A stretch of DNA of 64,000 nucleotides from Symsagittifera roscoffensis (lineage: Eukaryota > Xenacoelomorpha > Acoela > Convolutidae), in the NCBI RefSeq assembly GCF_963678635.1, contig NW_026971334.1:62001-126000 (forward strand), in the 5' to 3' direction. The notes beneath the pieces were generated by a model. The model saw only the letters and a program-made list of their open reading frames with translations. It ran no database searches and was not told where the DNA came from. The translations under genes and the position numbers were made by a program. This document shows, piece by piece, positions 35,858 through 46,998 of the stretch (positions are counted from its first letter, which is position 1; each line of letters starts with the position of its first letter).

Positions 35858-36427
35858 AAATTAGAGTAACTAATTAATCGACATCGTTGATTTAGTTACA
35901 TTAGTCATTAACACGCGTTGGTAATAATAGGTGGATATTCAAATTTAAACTCGAGTTAACACAGGTACGCTGGTCGGATTGGTAGGGGGGAACGGACATA
36001 GACAATTCTGGTGATACCCAATAAGATCATTAGTTGGGGGGAGGAAAACGCGTGGCAATTAGGTACCAGACATTTTTTTCGATAGAAGGTAGACATTTTG
36101 TCACCTTTGAATTTTAGGTGGGTTCATCTCTCTGTTTTTATTACTTTTTCTTGCTTAGATTTTTTGTTGCATTTTGGTGAGGATTTGTGTTTGATTTTTA
36201 TACGAACAGGTGATCACAAGATACCTGCGCACAGGTTTTGGTTTCAAGTTGCTTGGAACATTGAAAAAGGGGTAACTAAAAAAAAGGGGGCAGTATTTGG
36301 CCTTTAAGAGAGGATTTTTGGGAAAATTTTGCTAGAGCTTGAGTGGTGGTACAAGGTACAGTGAATCAAGAAGTCCCTACAACAAAGAAGAAAGATGTCC
36401 CACTGCTCAGACACTTGTTAACAGTCT

Positions 36428-37235
36428 TAGGACAGTGCCAAAGAAGTCTTGGGACAGTACCAGAGAAGTCTTGGGACAGTGCAGTCTGGGGACAGTCTTG
36501 GGACAGTGCAGTCCTGGGACAGTCTTGGACCAGAACAGTCTTGGTACAGTCTTGGGACAGTGGTCTTGGGACAGTGGTCTTGTGACAGTGGTCTTGGGAC
36601 AGTGGTCTTGGGACAGTAGTCTTGGGACAGTGGTCTTGGGACAGTGGCCTTGGGACAGTGGTCTTGGGACAGTAGTCTTGGGACAGTGGTCTTGGGACAG
36701 TGGTCTTGGGACGGTGGTCTGGGGACACTAGTCTTGGGACAGTGGTCTTGGGACAATGGTCTTGGGACAGTGGTCTTGGGACAGTGGTCTTGGGACAGTG
36801 GTCTTGGGACAGTGGTCTTGGGACAGTGGTCTTGGGACAGTGGTCTTGGGACAGTGGTCTTGGGACAGTGGTCTTGGGACAGTGGTCTTGGGATACTAGC
36901 CTTGGGACAGTAGCCTTGGGACACTAGTCTTGGGATAGTAACCTTGGGACACTAGCCTTGGGACACTAGTCTTGGGATAGTGGCCTTGGGACACTAGCCT
37001 TGGGACAGTAGCCTTGGGACAGTAGTCTTGGGACACTAGCCTTGGGACAGTAGCCTTGGGACAGTAGTCTTGGGACACTAGCCTTGGGACAGTAGCCTTG
37101 GGACAGTAGTCTTGGGACACTAGCCTTGGGACAGTAGTCTTGGGACACTAACCTTAGGGCAGTAGTCTTGAGACAGTCTTGGGACAGTAGTCCTGGGATA
37201 GTACTCTCGGGACAGGGGTCTTGGGACACTGACAA
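36428..37235 (+). repeat. 14-bp minisatellite, about 58 copies
   Basis: The unit is GTCTTGGGACAGTG with variants (CCTTGGGACACTA and similar) in the right third. Because 14 is not a multiple of three, all frames on both strands read as 14-residue periodic peptides, which explains the several long ORFs here. Degenerate units continue at both edges to about 37335. The array sits just upstream of gag in the element leader. Confidence 0.92.
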
Positions 37236-37590
37236 AAAGTACTGGGACAGTACCGAACAGTCTTGGGACAGCAGAAAGAAGCCTGGGACGGTACAAAGAA
37301 GAGTAGGGACGGTAACTGGAAGTCTTGGGACGGTATAAAAATTGGAGTAAGAATTACAATAAGTGTTTTAAGACAGAATTAAAACAGAACAAGACTAGTC
37401 GGAACCCGGTACGGTTGAGACCACAAATAAAGAAAGTTTCTCGAAAGGTTCTGAAAGAGAACTGGGAACATTGTTTTTATCACGTTGTATATTTCCTTTT
37501 AAAAATTTTTTTTTCACAAAAGATTTTATTCTTAGAATAGAATTTTGTATATAATAATATTGTAAATAAGAGCAATTGTAAATAGAAATA

Positions 37591-38046
37591 ATGAGACGGA
37601 GTAGGGTACCGGTGTTCGAAAAAAGGTCAACTGGATCAAACACGAAATATAACTCGTCGCTGCGCGGAACGACATCAATGGGCCCAAAGAAAACAAAAGA
37701 TAACTTTTCAGTTAGCATGGTCAGCACGAGGAGTAGTACCGAGAACAAGACGAGAGAAGGTGCTAAAGACAAACAAGTGGAGACCACAATTGAAATCGAT
37801 CTAGAGACACCAGACCAGAGCGTAGATGAAGTGGAGAAGAAGACAATGGAATCCACACCGATGCCCCACATGGAAGATCAAAATCCAAAAACCGTGGAGT
37901 TTTCGCCGATAGACGCATTGGAAGACACAACAGGCAATACCCGAGAAACGGTGAAGGACGACTCTCAAGTGAAGAAGACATCCTTTACAGATAGGTTGGC
38001 GATGATGGTCGGAATGAAATCGAGAGACAACACGGCCGAAGAATGA
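37591..38046 (+). pseudogene. Gag N-terminal segment, interrupted by TGA
   Basis: This ATG-initiated frame of 151 codons is the first after the leader. It is hydrophilic, with a basic start (MRRSRVPVFEKRST) and an acidic middle (ETPDQSVDEVEKK). It ends at TGA 38044-38046, after which the same frame continues open with only a 30-nt gap into the 38077-38511 ORF. This suggests that the two were once one gag protein and that the TGA is a lesion, although recoding cannot be excluded. No catalytic function is expected; gag forms the particle. Confidence 0.5.
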
Positions 38047-38076
38047 AAAACTGAAAGAGCACGAACATTTGGGACA

Positions 38077-38511
38077 GTGAGCACGAAGGCGACAGAAGCC
38101 GAACTAAAGGAAGAACAAGCTAGAACAGAAGCCACGGCCGAAAACAGGACAACGGCTGATCATGAAACAGCTACTCTTGAGCTTGGCGACCTGATGACAA
38201 AACTAAATCAGATCGACAAAAAACTAAAGTACAGTGAGGAAGACAGAGACTCAATAAGGAAAGAGTTGAAATACAACAAACATGAGTATCTGGATAGTTA
38301 TTTTAACCTGGCTAAGGCGACAGACGAGAGACTCCAGCAGATGTCAGACAAGGTAGATGCCACCAATGAAGAACGAGATAAGAACATCAAAAAAGATATG
38401 CAAAAGCTGAAAAACCGATATGATGATGTCAACAGCCAATTAGGGAGCCTGGAAAAGAGAATGGACACAATGAGCAGGAACCAGGCCGAAAGTTCATGCG
38501 CAATACAGTGA
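38077..38511 (+). pseudogene. Gag segment with coiled coil
   Basis: This 144-codon frame lies in phase with the preceding gag segment. Heptad-like charged sequence (LGDLMTKLNQIDKKLKY, later LQQMSDKVDATNEERDKNIKK and LGSLEKRMDTM) predicts a long coiled coil, suitable for gag multimerisation. It lacks its own ATG at the left edge. It ends at TGA 38509-38511. The capsid frame then resumes in another phase after about 60 nt, so a frameshift lesion or recoding event lies between 38512 and 38573. Confidence 0.5.
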
Positions 38512-38573
38512 GAAATTCTACCTCACCAGAAAGACCGGTAGCGGATCGCACGCAAGGCACCTGAGTTGACTTT

Positions 38574-39473
38574 GTGGAACCACAAAGGAACAAACGGCAA
38601 TCGACACCGTTGCCTTTAACCCGGGATGCGGTGAGCATAGCACCAACAGCTGCTAAAACAATCATGAAAAATGGAACATCAAACACAATGAGTGGTCCGG
38701 GGGACTCAACAGCTAACAGCAACGCAGATCCGGATGCCATGACGTGGGCAAGCACTTGGGAGATGATGAACAGGACTCTAGCGGCCTTCGCCACGAGGAA
38801 CACTGACTCGAGCGATAGGAGAGAGGGAAAATCAAGAAAAACTTTCAAGAAGCCAAAAGAATTCAAAAACGAATCCGATGGATGCATTGACACTTGGGTG
38901 GAAGTGATGAGATTACATCTAGAGCAAGATAACTTAAATGATGAAAGAAAAGCATGCACAGCCATACTCAGCAACTTGGAAGGCACGGCATTAAAATGCG
39001 TGGTTGCTAAGAAAGAAGAAGAACAAGATACCGCGAACAAAATCTTCGAAATATTGCTGAATCGATTCGGGTCAAGCATGAAGGGTCACCAAGCGATGAT
39101 GCGATTTGAAAAGAGAAGGCAGAGGGACGATGAGTCAATTGATCGGTTCCTAGATGACCTTGAAAGCTTGAGAAGAACGAGTGACCCAGAGGAGTCGACA
39201 AACAGAAGAAACTTTAGCATTGCCTCGAAGTTCATTGATGGGGTAAAAAGTGATGACTTAAGAACAATGTTAGCAACATACTACACATTGTCGAAAGACA
39301 GCGCACCGACCCCAGAAGAAATGAGACAGAAATCAAGGGAATACATGCTGATGAAGCCTAAGAAACACTCATATTCAGAAAACAGGAACACGCAAGGGGG
39401 AAGCCAACCTCAGAGGTCGTCATGGTACAAGCCTAGAGATGACATGGACAAGCGCAGATCACCACGTGGCTGA
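38574..39473 (+). pseudogene. Gag capsid region
   Basis: A 299-codon frame; its left edge is GTG and the first in-frame ATG is at 38664. The helical block from about 39000 to 39300 (ILLNRFGSSMKGHQAMMRFEK, RRNFSIASKFIDGVKSDDL) has the look of a Ty3/gypsy capsid (retrotrans_gag type). It ends with a basic tail (KRRSPRG) at TGA 39471-39473. The tail overlaps the next ORF by 35 nt in the +1 frame. A translational +1 shift, as in Ty3, or a mutation would be needed to reach the knuckle and protease. Confidence 0.6.
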
Positions 39474-40560
39474 CTGCACAACATACAAACAAGGCATGAA
39501 GAGTCTAGGATACGCACCGGATGAGGAAGACATGAGCCAGATGGAGGAACACGAGTACTATAGTGGCTTAATCATCAAGATAGGCGCGAGATGCTTCTTC
39601 TGTAACCAAGAAGGGCACTTCAGAATGGATTGTCCCTTGTTCTGGGAAGCGGTCAAGGACCAGAATTACCCCAAACATAAGTTGGCATTAGCGGCGGTGC
39701 AGAATCAGCGGAGTAGACAAAAAGAGTTTGAATCTAGGAACTTAGGAGCACCAAGCACGGAATTGCCGACGAAAACAGTGAAAGCTATAACGCATGTTAA
39801 TGGTGCGATAGAATCCGCAGCCGGGAACTCTCTAGAGATAAATTATGAGAAAGCGGCGACGGAAGCAATTACCAAAGTGAAACAGGATCTGGCTGCGAAA
39901 GAAATTGAGCAACGACTAAAGCAGGAGATCGAAAGACAGAATTTCAACGAAGCATTAACTGGATCTAAGCCAACACCAGAGGCTGTACCGGGCTTGACAA
40001 AGACCGGGAATTGTAACACTGTAAAGATGGTGACGGGAAAGCCATTCGGCATATCGAAAATCGGGGCTAGAATAATGTCGATAATCAAAGTGGGCGACCA
40101 CGAGGTAACCAGAAACTTGAGCGAACCGAGCGACCAGACAATAATGCACATTGACGTGTACGCAGATTACTTGAGTTGTATAAGCCCACAAACGACTTCT
40201 AGAGCGTTGAGAGCACTACTCACGAGAGGGGGCAGCAAGTCGGTACGTGTTGATAACAGGTATACTGAAGCTTATGGTCCACACGAGGTGATGCTAAATA
40301 TAGATGGAATCAACATCTATACCAAGACAATGATAACATGTGACGAAGACCTAATTGGGCAAATCTACGTAGGGAAAGAAGAGTTGACAGTGAGATCGAT
40401 TGGACGCTGCGCCATGCTTGAAGAAGATGCGATGCACATCGGGACGGAGGCAGATGTGACAGGGCACGTGCTAGACATAAGTGGCAAAAAGACTCAGTTA
40501 CGTGGGTTACTTGATACGGGAGCAGTCTTGAGCGTCATACCAATCGAAACTTGGGAATGA
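39439..40560 (+). pseudogene. Nucleocapsid zinc knuckle and protease start
   Basis: A 373-codon frame. Residues 52-65 form a CCHC knuckle (C52, C55, H60, C65) for RNA packaging. HHVADC just upstream looks like the second half of another knuckle cut by the frame change. Near the end lies LLDTGAVLSVIP with the catalytic D359-T-G of a retropepsin. TGA at 40558-40560 stops the frame inside the protease domain, and the next codon is an ATG in the same frame, so the protease is split in two. This is most simply a nonsense mutation. Confidence 0.65.
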
Positions 40561-42033
40561 ATGGGCTTTAACAAAGGTGATTTGATAGACTCGAGAATAC
40601 GGCTGTCAGCTGCAAACAAAGGGGCCCTTCGGGTGTTGGGCAGAACGCCGATAATAGCGCTCAATTTGGGGCAACGTAACCTGTGGATGAGCTTTCTCGT
40701 GGTAGAAAACCTAGATGAATCTGACCAATTCATTTTGGGCAGAGACTTCATCAGGAATTTCGATGTAGCGATTGATCTAAATAACGCAATGTTCAGGATA
40801 CGGAACCCGGATAGGAGGTACGCAATCAAACCGGTTAATTTAATAATGGCAAATGAAAACAAAGCACCGGTATTCTTGAGTAGGAGGGTGAGGCTAAAGG
40901 CGAATGAAGCGGCAATCGTAGGCTTGAGGATGAAAAATTACAATGAACTAAGTGACAACAAGCAAGTGTGTATAGTTCTGAATCCTAATAGTCAAAGTGC
41001 TGCTGTTTTAGGAAGATCCTTCTCGATAACGAAGAGCGGCCTCTGCGTCAGTGTCTTGTTGAATACTCTTGATATACCGATCACGATACAGAGAGGGAGG
41101 AAACTGGGATATGCTTTACCGGTTAAAACCCGATATGAAATGACTGAGAATTCAAAACAAAATGAAGTTGTTGACTGTCCCAATCACAGGGACAAAATTT
41201 GTATCTTGAGACGATTGCAGAAAATAAAAGATACTTCAGGTCTTGTTAAATCACTTAAGTCAGAGACGGACAATGGGCTGTCGAGCTGTTCGAACTTTCC
41301 AGAGTGGCCCACACTAGATGAAATGCAAACTGATAAACCGGTTCTGCCGGAGATTGAACATTTAAGGGGCAAACTGACAGATGAACAGCTCGAAGCCATC
41401 AAGGACGTACTAGAGCGGAACGAAGAAGTTTTTTCGAGACATAAAGCGGATATCGGGTGTTGTAATTTCGTTGAGCATGAAATAGAACTTGAGGAGAACA
41501 CGGTACCGCACAGGGAGGGGGCGAGGCGCATGACCCCACACAAATCGGATGCGTGTAGAAAAAAAATCGAGACGCTATTAGAGTATGACATGATAGAACC
41601 ATCCAAGTCACCGTGGGCGTGTGGAGTAGTGATGGCCAAAAAGAAAGGCGACCAGTTGAGGTTTTGTTGTGACTTTCGATACCTGAACTCCGTCACGGTG
41701 AAGGATGCCTATCCCATACCTAGGATTGATGAGAGCCTGTCGAAGTTAGGCGATGCAAAATTTTTTACGACTCTTGATTTAGGCTCGGCCTTTTGGCAGG
41801 TACCACTTAGGAAGCAGGACAGGGACAAGACAGGGTTTGCCTGCGAGTTGGGCCTGTTTCAATGGAAACGGATGCCGTTTGGACTTTGTAATGCCACAGC
41901 CACGTTTCAACGGTTGATGGCACACGCGCTGATGGGCGTGACGAAGAAGTATGGCAATCTGGTAATGTGCTACGTGGATGACGTGGTAATAGCAACGCCC
42001 ACACTAGAAGACCACATTGAGAGTTTTGACTAG
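40561..42033 (+). pseudogene. Protease C-terminal part and reverse transcriptase
   Basis: A 490-codon continuation of the same frame. The ILGRDF motif near residue 59 is the conserved protease C-terminal signature. Reverse transcriptase motifs follow: FCCDFRYLNSVT near 370, FTTLDLGSAFWQVPL near 402, MPFGLCNATATFQ near 439 and the catalytic YVDD at 471-474. LDLGSAFWQ departs from the more common GYHQ form of Ty3/gypsy. TAG at 42031-42033 ends the frame shortly after YVDD, before the thumb. The enzyme would copy element RNA to DNA; this copy is interrupted. Confidence 0.8.
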
Positions 42034-42288
42034 GTGTTCGCGTGCATGAAAAAGTCGGGGATAAAGTGTAAACCATCAAATTACGAGATACACAAGGACT
42101 CAATTAAATACTTGGGCAGGATGGTAGACAAGCACGGCATCAGACCTGATCCGGACGCCGTGGAAGCAGTCTTAACCTGGAAATCACCGAAGACGGAACA
42201 CCAGTTGATGAGCTTCCTGGGTTTCGCTAACTATTACAGAGAGTTCATCAAAGGCTATGCGGGAAGGTATACCCGATGCAACAATTAA
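42034..42288 (+). pseudogene. Reverse transcriptase thumb/connection fragment
   Basis: In phase with the previous ORF, this continues with IKYLGRMVDKHGIRPD and LMSFLGFANYYREFIK, the standard region after the catalytic site. A one-base loss near 42262 shifts the frame, so the 42288 stop is out of the original phase. The natural continuation runs in another frame to about 42417. Confidence 0.75.
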
Positions 42289-42486
42289 TGAGGCACAAGG
42301 GCAAGAAGTTCACATGGAACAACGCAGCAGAAGAGTCATTCCAGAGGATAAAGAAAGAGCTATGTGAGGCACCAGTACTGGGTATGCCGACTGAGAAAGG
42401 GATGTACGTGCTGAACTAGGGTTGCGTCGGTAGTTGCGATTTCTGGAATTCTCCATCAGGAACAAGAGTGGAATGGGAAGACAGTC
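42289..42486 (+). pseudogene. Broken RNase H start
   Basis: In the shifted frame the segment reads on (MRHKGKKFTWNN, then ELCEAPVLGMPTEKG) to a TAG at about 42418. The usual T-D-A-S segment with the first catalytic aspartate of RNase H is damaged there, and an inserted base returns the reading to the main pol frame. RNase H activity would be lost. Confidence 0.65.
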
Positions 42487-45400
42487 TTGGGACCAATAGC
42501 GTACGGGAGCAAAGTCCTGAGTGACACAGAAATGAAGTATGGAGCACCGAAAGCAGAGATGTTCGCGGTGGTTACCTTTGTCGATAAATACAGGGCATAC
42601 TCGGGCAGTGAGCCATTCAAGTTGCGAGTCGACAACCGGGCACTAAGCTGGCTGAAAACATACTCAATGGACCAAAGTTACATCGGGAGGTGGATAGTTC
42701 GCCTGGATGGATACAATATGATAATTGAGCATAGAACACGAGATAAACATCAAAATGCCGACAGCTTGATTAAGAAGACGGAGTTCTACGAGAGACAAGA
42801 ACAAAGAGAGGCACACAGACCTGAGATCAAAGATGGCTTCTGCTTCATGTGTAAGGAAACGTACGACGGTCTTCCACTCACGAGATGGCTGGACAAATCA
42901 GGCAAACCGATTGAAGATCATCCCGAATTACCTAAAGAACCTCTAGAAAAGACCATCTTGGAGAAGAGCAGAAGGATTCCGATAGAGATAGTACTCAAGT
43001 CCAAGATCGTGAGGGAAACGCTCAAGGCGAAAGGTTATGATCTTAACCAGGTAGAAGCGGGAACTGCACAGATAGATGATGACTTAATGAGGCTGCTTGA
43101 GAAACTTTCAGATGATAAGCCCGTGATCCAAGAGAAGGGTCAAGAGGAACCGGAAGTCACTATACTTCGGAGAAAAGAAACAGTGAACAATACTGACTCC
43201 TCAGCAGGAAGCGTCACTGATAGCAAGGACGTCGTGCGGTCCCTAGTTGACAAATTCCCCGAAAACATCCTGGAGCAGACCAGAGTTAGGAAAAATAAAG
43301 TGGCGTTCAAAGAAGAAACTGAACATCTGGGACTAGGTCAAGAGTCCGGGGAGTGGTCCATGTTGACGGAAGAAGAAGAAACCGGAGAAGGGAAATTGTC
43401 CGGGGAGCGTGAAGAATGGGATGAAGACTCGGATGAGAGCAGCGAAAACCAAGACAGTCTGTGCATGACATTGGCGGAAGAGAAGATAAGGCACCACGAC
43501 AGGGAGTTACAGACGGATCCATCTTCAGCAACGTACAATCTAGACATACAAGAGATACGAGGTGGTGAAGAATTTGAGAAAATTGCGGTTTCAAGGAAGC
43601 CATTCAGGGAACTATCATGCAACTCAAACGTCAGAACGAATCTGGTGCCAGAAGATGATATGAAAATCGTGAAAAAGATGATATGCGTGAAGCTGAGTGA
43701 TGACATCCACAACCCTGGTGAGATGAATGGACAGATCATGGCGCTAAAGGAGCATGTCAAGGCGAGATATAGGCTGTCAGACCTAATAAGAGCCCAAAAA
43801 AATGACAAAATGACAAGTAACCTCTCCAAATGGATCCAGTCGGGGGTCAAGGAGAAGGGCGAACTCGAGGAAGACAGCTACAAGATCTTGAGCCAGTTCT
43901 ACAAAGAAAAGAAAGACTTACTCTATCACACAGCTGATGGGGTGGTAGCGTGCAAAAGGAGAGATGAGGAGAAGATATTACACAAACACAACCTCATCAT
44001 ACTACCACAATTGTATCAAACGGAGGTGCTTTTCAGATCGCACGACCACATGGGGCACCAGGGGATAGATAAAGTACAACAAAGGATACTTCACATGTTT
44101 GATTGGCCCGGAATGAGAAAAGCTTGCGAGAGATGGGTGAATGCCTGCCTGGCATGTCTCCAGGTAAAAGACCCAAGGAAGATGAAGTTCCCCCTCAAGT
44201 CCGTTGAGAGCTCAGAGTTCAATGAAGTGGTGCAGATAGACCATCAAAAAATCAGCATGACGGAGTCGGGATATAACCAGATACTGGTTATAATAGATCA
44301 CTTCACAAAGTTGGCGGAAGCGGTTCCGTGCCAGACAGCCTCGGCCGAGGAGACATGTGATCATCTGATAACGCATTGGATATTGCGGTATGGTTGTCCA
44401 ATGACTTTCCAGTCGGACAACAGCAAAGCTTTTGTGGGGGACTTGACAAAAGAATTGATGAGGAGATCGCACATTGCTCAAGCACACTCGACGACCTACC
44501 ACCCACAGACCAACGGGTTGGTAGAGAGACAGAACAGGACACTGGTCAACATGTTAAGGGGGTACTGCTCAAGATACATGACGGACTGGGATAAATACCT
44601 GCCACAGGTAGTAGGGGCCTACAACAGTACACAGCACTCAACGACGGGCATCAGTCCTTTCATGATGTTGACGGGCAGGGAGAGAGCAATGCCTCTGACA
44701 TTCTTTTACCCGGAATACGAGGGGAAAAGGACGTCGCCTCAGGCATACGTGAAAGAAGCAATCAAAAGACAACAGGAGCTAAACGAGCTATGCAGGAGGA
44801 ACACGGCGCAAGCACAAATGAGACAACGCAAGAAATATGACGAGAAAATATTACAAGCGAAGCCATATGAAGTGGGCCAGTACGTGTGGGTCTTCCAAAA
44901 TGTCATACCGCCCAAGGGAACAAAGAAACTACTCAAGAAGTGGAGGGGACCATTCATGATAACGGAAGTACATCAACAAGGACGGTTCTACCGCTTGAGT
45001 ACTGGGCGAGCAGCACATTACGAAAATCTGAAGCCTCACGTCCCGTCCCCAGAAGACTGGTGCCTACCGAAAGACATGGAGGGTCTCGAGTACCTGGTGG
45101 TAGAACCAGCGTGTGAAGTGAATGAGAAGGGCACCAGGGAGAAAAATGATGGCAATGAAAACTTGAGCTTGGACGACAATGAAAAGATAGAGGTGGAGTC
45201 TGAAGCAGGATCGTTTGCAGAAGAAGACTGGAACGACCCGGAGCAAGATGAGGTGCCGAAGTGGATGGAGCCAGATCGACCAATATCACCGGGAACCAGA
45301 ACTGGCAATCGTAAACGGACGGGTATGAGATACAACAGATACGGGGATGACTTCTTGATTGACAAGATACAGCCAGACAAATTGGGCGAGGAACTACTGA

Positions 45401-46107
45401 GTGCAGGCGAACTGGAAGCCGAAGAGGAATGGCAGGTCATTAACGATGGTGGACACTATCCGCAGGAAGACTACTCGACACCAGAATTGGAGACGGATCT
45501 CGAACAGAGTGAGATAGAGAGGAGGGAGAACACGAACTTGAGGATACTAGAGTGGATGCGCGATGTCAAAGACGAAAGCCACGAAGGACAAAGCATTCAA
45601 CAAGTCGACGTGTCATCCGAAAAATATATAAAGGCAGAGGACCCTCTTTTCGGATGGACGGCAACAGACAGGCCACTGGACATTCCTCCGGACAATTCAG
45701 ACCCGACAACATCGACGGGGACGTCGATAAATATTTTTGTCCGGGGAGTGGGGGTAGGACTTACCCACACCGAAAATTTGATGACAAAGAAGCTCAAGGA
45801 AGTGAGAGAAACAAGCGAATTGGAACTGGAAGAGGAAGAGCCAGAGCCTACCATAGGTCGGAATTTCAAAACGAAACTTGAAATACCCAATGAGTACTCG
45901 GACAACATCATGATAACGGATAGCGACTTCATCCTGTCAAACAGGACTAGCGCGATCTGCATCACGACGGACATGAGTTTAAAATCAAGACTGGAAGCTG
46001 ACTTCAAAAGAGAGTACCAGAACGTGGAGTTTCTGTTTAGACAGAGACCAGGAAGGACTGGGAGGGATGGCAGCGCTTCCACCATCAGTAGCACAAGTCC
46101 CGGGTAA
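42487..46107 (+). pseudogene. RNase H remainder, integrase and long acidic tail
   Basis: A 1206-codon open frame. Residues 1-100 are the RNase H remainder (PKAEMFAVVTFVDKYRAY, RVDNRALSWL, DKHQNADSL). Next comes an unusually long acidic, probably disordered linker of about 400 residues. The integrase follows with an HHCC zinc module starting at H519, catalytic D585, D644 and E680 (the last two 35 residues apart, as expected), and a GPF-type C-terminal module (KKWRGPFMITEVHQQGRFYRL). A second acidic tail of about 300 residues leads into a macro-like start (YSDNIMITDSDFIL, KSRLEADFKREYQNVEFLF). The frame ends at TAA 46107 and the macro fold continues in the +1 frame. The integrase itself looks undamaged. 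Confidence 0.82.
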
Positions 46108-46357
46108 ATACCTGTGCTTCCTAGTGACGAGGGTCAATGACAGGAACACAATTGATCCCGAACACGTGATGTTGGCACTAACAAGACTACGAGACTTCAT
46201 GATTGAAAGAGGAATAGCGGAGGTCTCAATGCCGGTGTGTGACCCAAACAGGGGCAAATTGAGCCCAAGGGAATTGTACGCTATCCTACACGTAGTCTTC
46301 GCGGAAACTGAGATAATGGTGTATCTTCACAAGAAATACTACTTGAGCATCGCCTGA
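46067..46357 (+). pseudogene. C-terminal half of a macro-like domain
   Basis: A 96-codon frame overlaps the end of pol by 41 nt in the +1 frame. KYLCFLVTRVNDRN, then LTRLRDFMIERGIAEVSMPV, then ELYAILHVVFAETEIMVYLHKK follows the order of the last strands and helices of ADP-ribose-binding macro domains (TARG1/OARD1 style: YLVTK, MRDH, IAMP, EVF, I.VY). The GCG motif of active hydrolases is replaced by CDPNRG. With the end of the preceding ORF this makes one domain split by a frame change, either a lesion or a programmed shift. The role is unknown; ADP-ribose binding is an inference. Confidence 0.5.
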
Positions 46358-46998
46358 ATTGGGTACACGGGGGTCTCGAGTTGGGCGTGAGGGAGGAGTC
46401 TTGAGTTAGGTACTGGGGTGCGGCACAGGTAAAGGGATCTTAAAACGCGATTGGCATGACAGTTGAATTTTAGAAGAATTGACGGTGCTAAAACATAAAA
46501 TGAATCTGCATGCTTTTAGGGAAATTCCAAATGAATTGTTTTAAGTGGGATGAAAATGATAAGATTTTAACCATACTGGTAAAAGGGGGGTTTCTAGGTT
46601 AGGAACATGACTTGTTAAGTCTTAATATGGTTTCTGTTTTCAGATCAAGTTTGAAAAACAAAGTTGAAAATCCAACTATACTCAAGCGAGAGACAGAAAG
46701 GGAAATCTTGATTGAACTCGCGATAATCGACACCTGCAGCAAGTTTGCAAGGGAACATTTCTAGAGAATTCTTGAGTTGGGTAATTCTTGAGTTGGGAAG
46801 GTAATTCTTGAGTCGGTAAGGTAATTCTTGAGTCGGTAAGGTAATTCTTGAGCTGGTTAATACTTGAATACATCCCGAAGTCACAGAGAATGGCAGACAG
46901 GTTCTGGAAATCCATGCCCGTGGCCCTGAAGAAGCCTTACTCTCGATGAACTGTACAGACGCCTGAGGGACCTGGATTATACCCAAATAGACGAGAGA
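46358..46998 (+). promoter_or_regulatory. Spacer with splice acceptor and 20-bp repeats
   Basis: The 640 nt between pol and the 3' ORFs have no gene. TTTCTGTTTTCAG ends at 46643, a textbook 3' splice site, 356 nt before the next ATG, and could serve a subgenomic mRNA. At 46779-46868 about four copies of a 20-bp unit (GTAATTCTTGAGTCGGTAAG) follow one another. AAAAGGGGGG-like runs also occur. Confidence 0.5.

Larger units (their letters stand above)
34878..37590 (+). other. Long untranslated leader of the element
   Basis: The 2.7 kb between the 5' LTR and the first gag ATG has no convincing gene. It contains an A-rich tract (35110-35195), a 71-bp repeat (35382-35575), G6 runs (35780-35857), an acceptor-like TTTTAG/GTGGG near 36117, and the 14-bp minisatellite (36428-37235). 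ORFs crossing the minisatellite are artefacts of its period. Confidence 0.6.

Noticed and set aside
36339-37235. Long periodic ORFs on both strands (LGQWSWDSG and PKTTVPRPLSQD types)
   Set aside because: A 14-bp repeat without stops is open in all frames; there is no independent coding evidence.
40558-40563. TGA followed directly by ATG as stop-restart coupling in pol
   Set aside because: The stop cuts the protease domain between its catalytic triplet and its C-terminal signature, so two separate functional proteins are unlikely; treated as a lesion.
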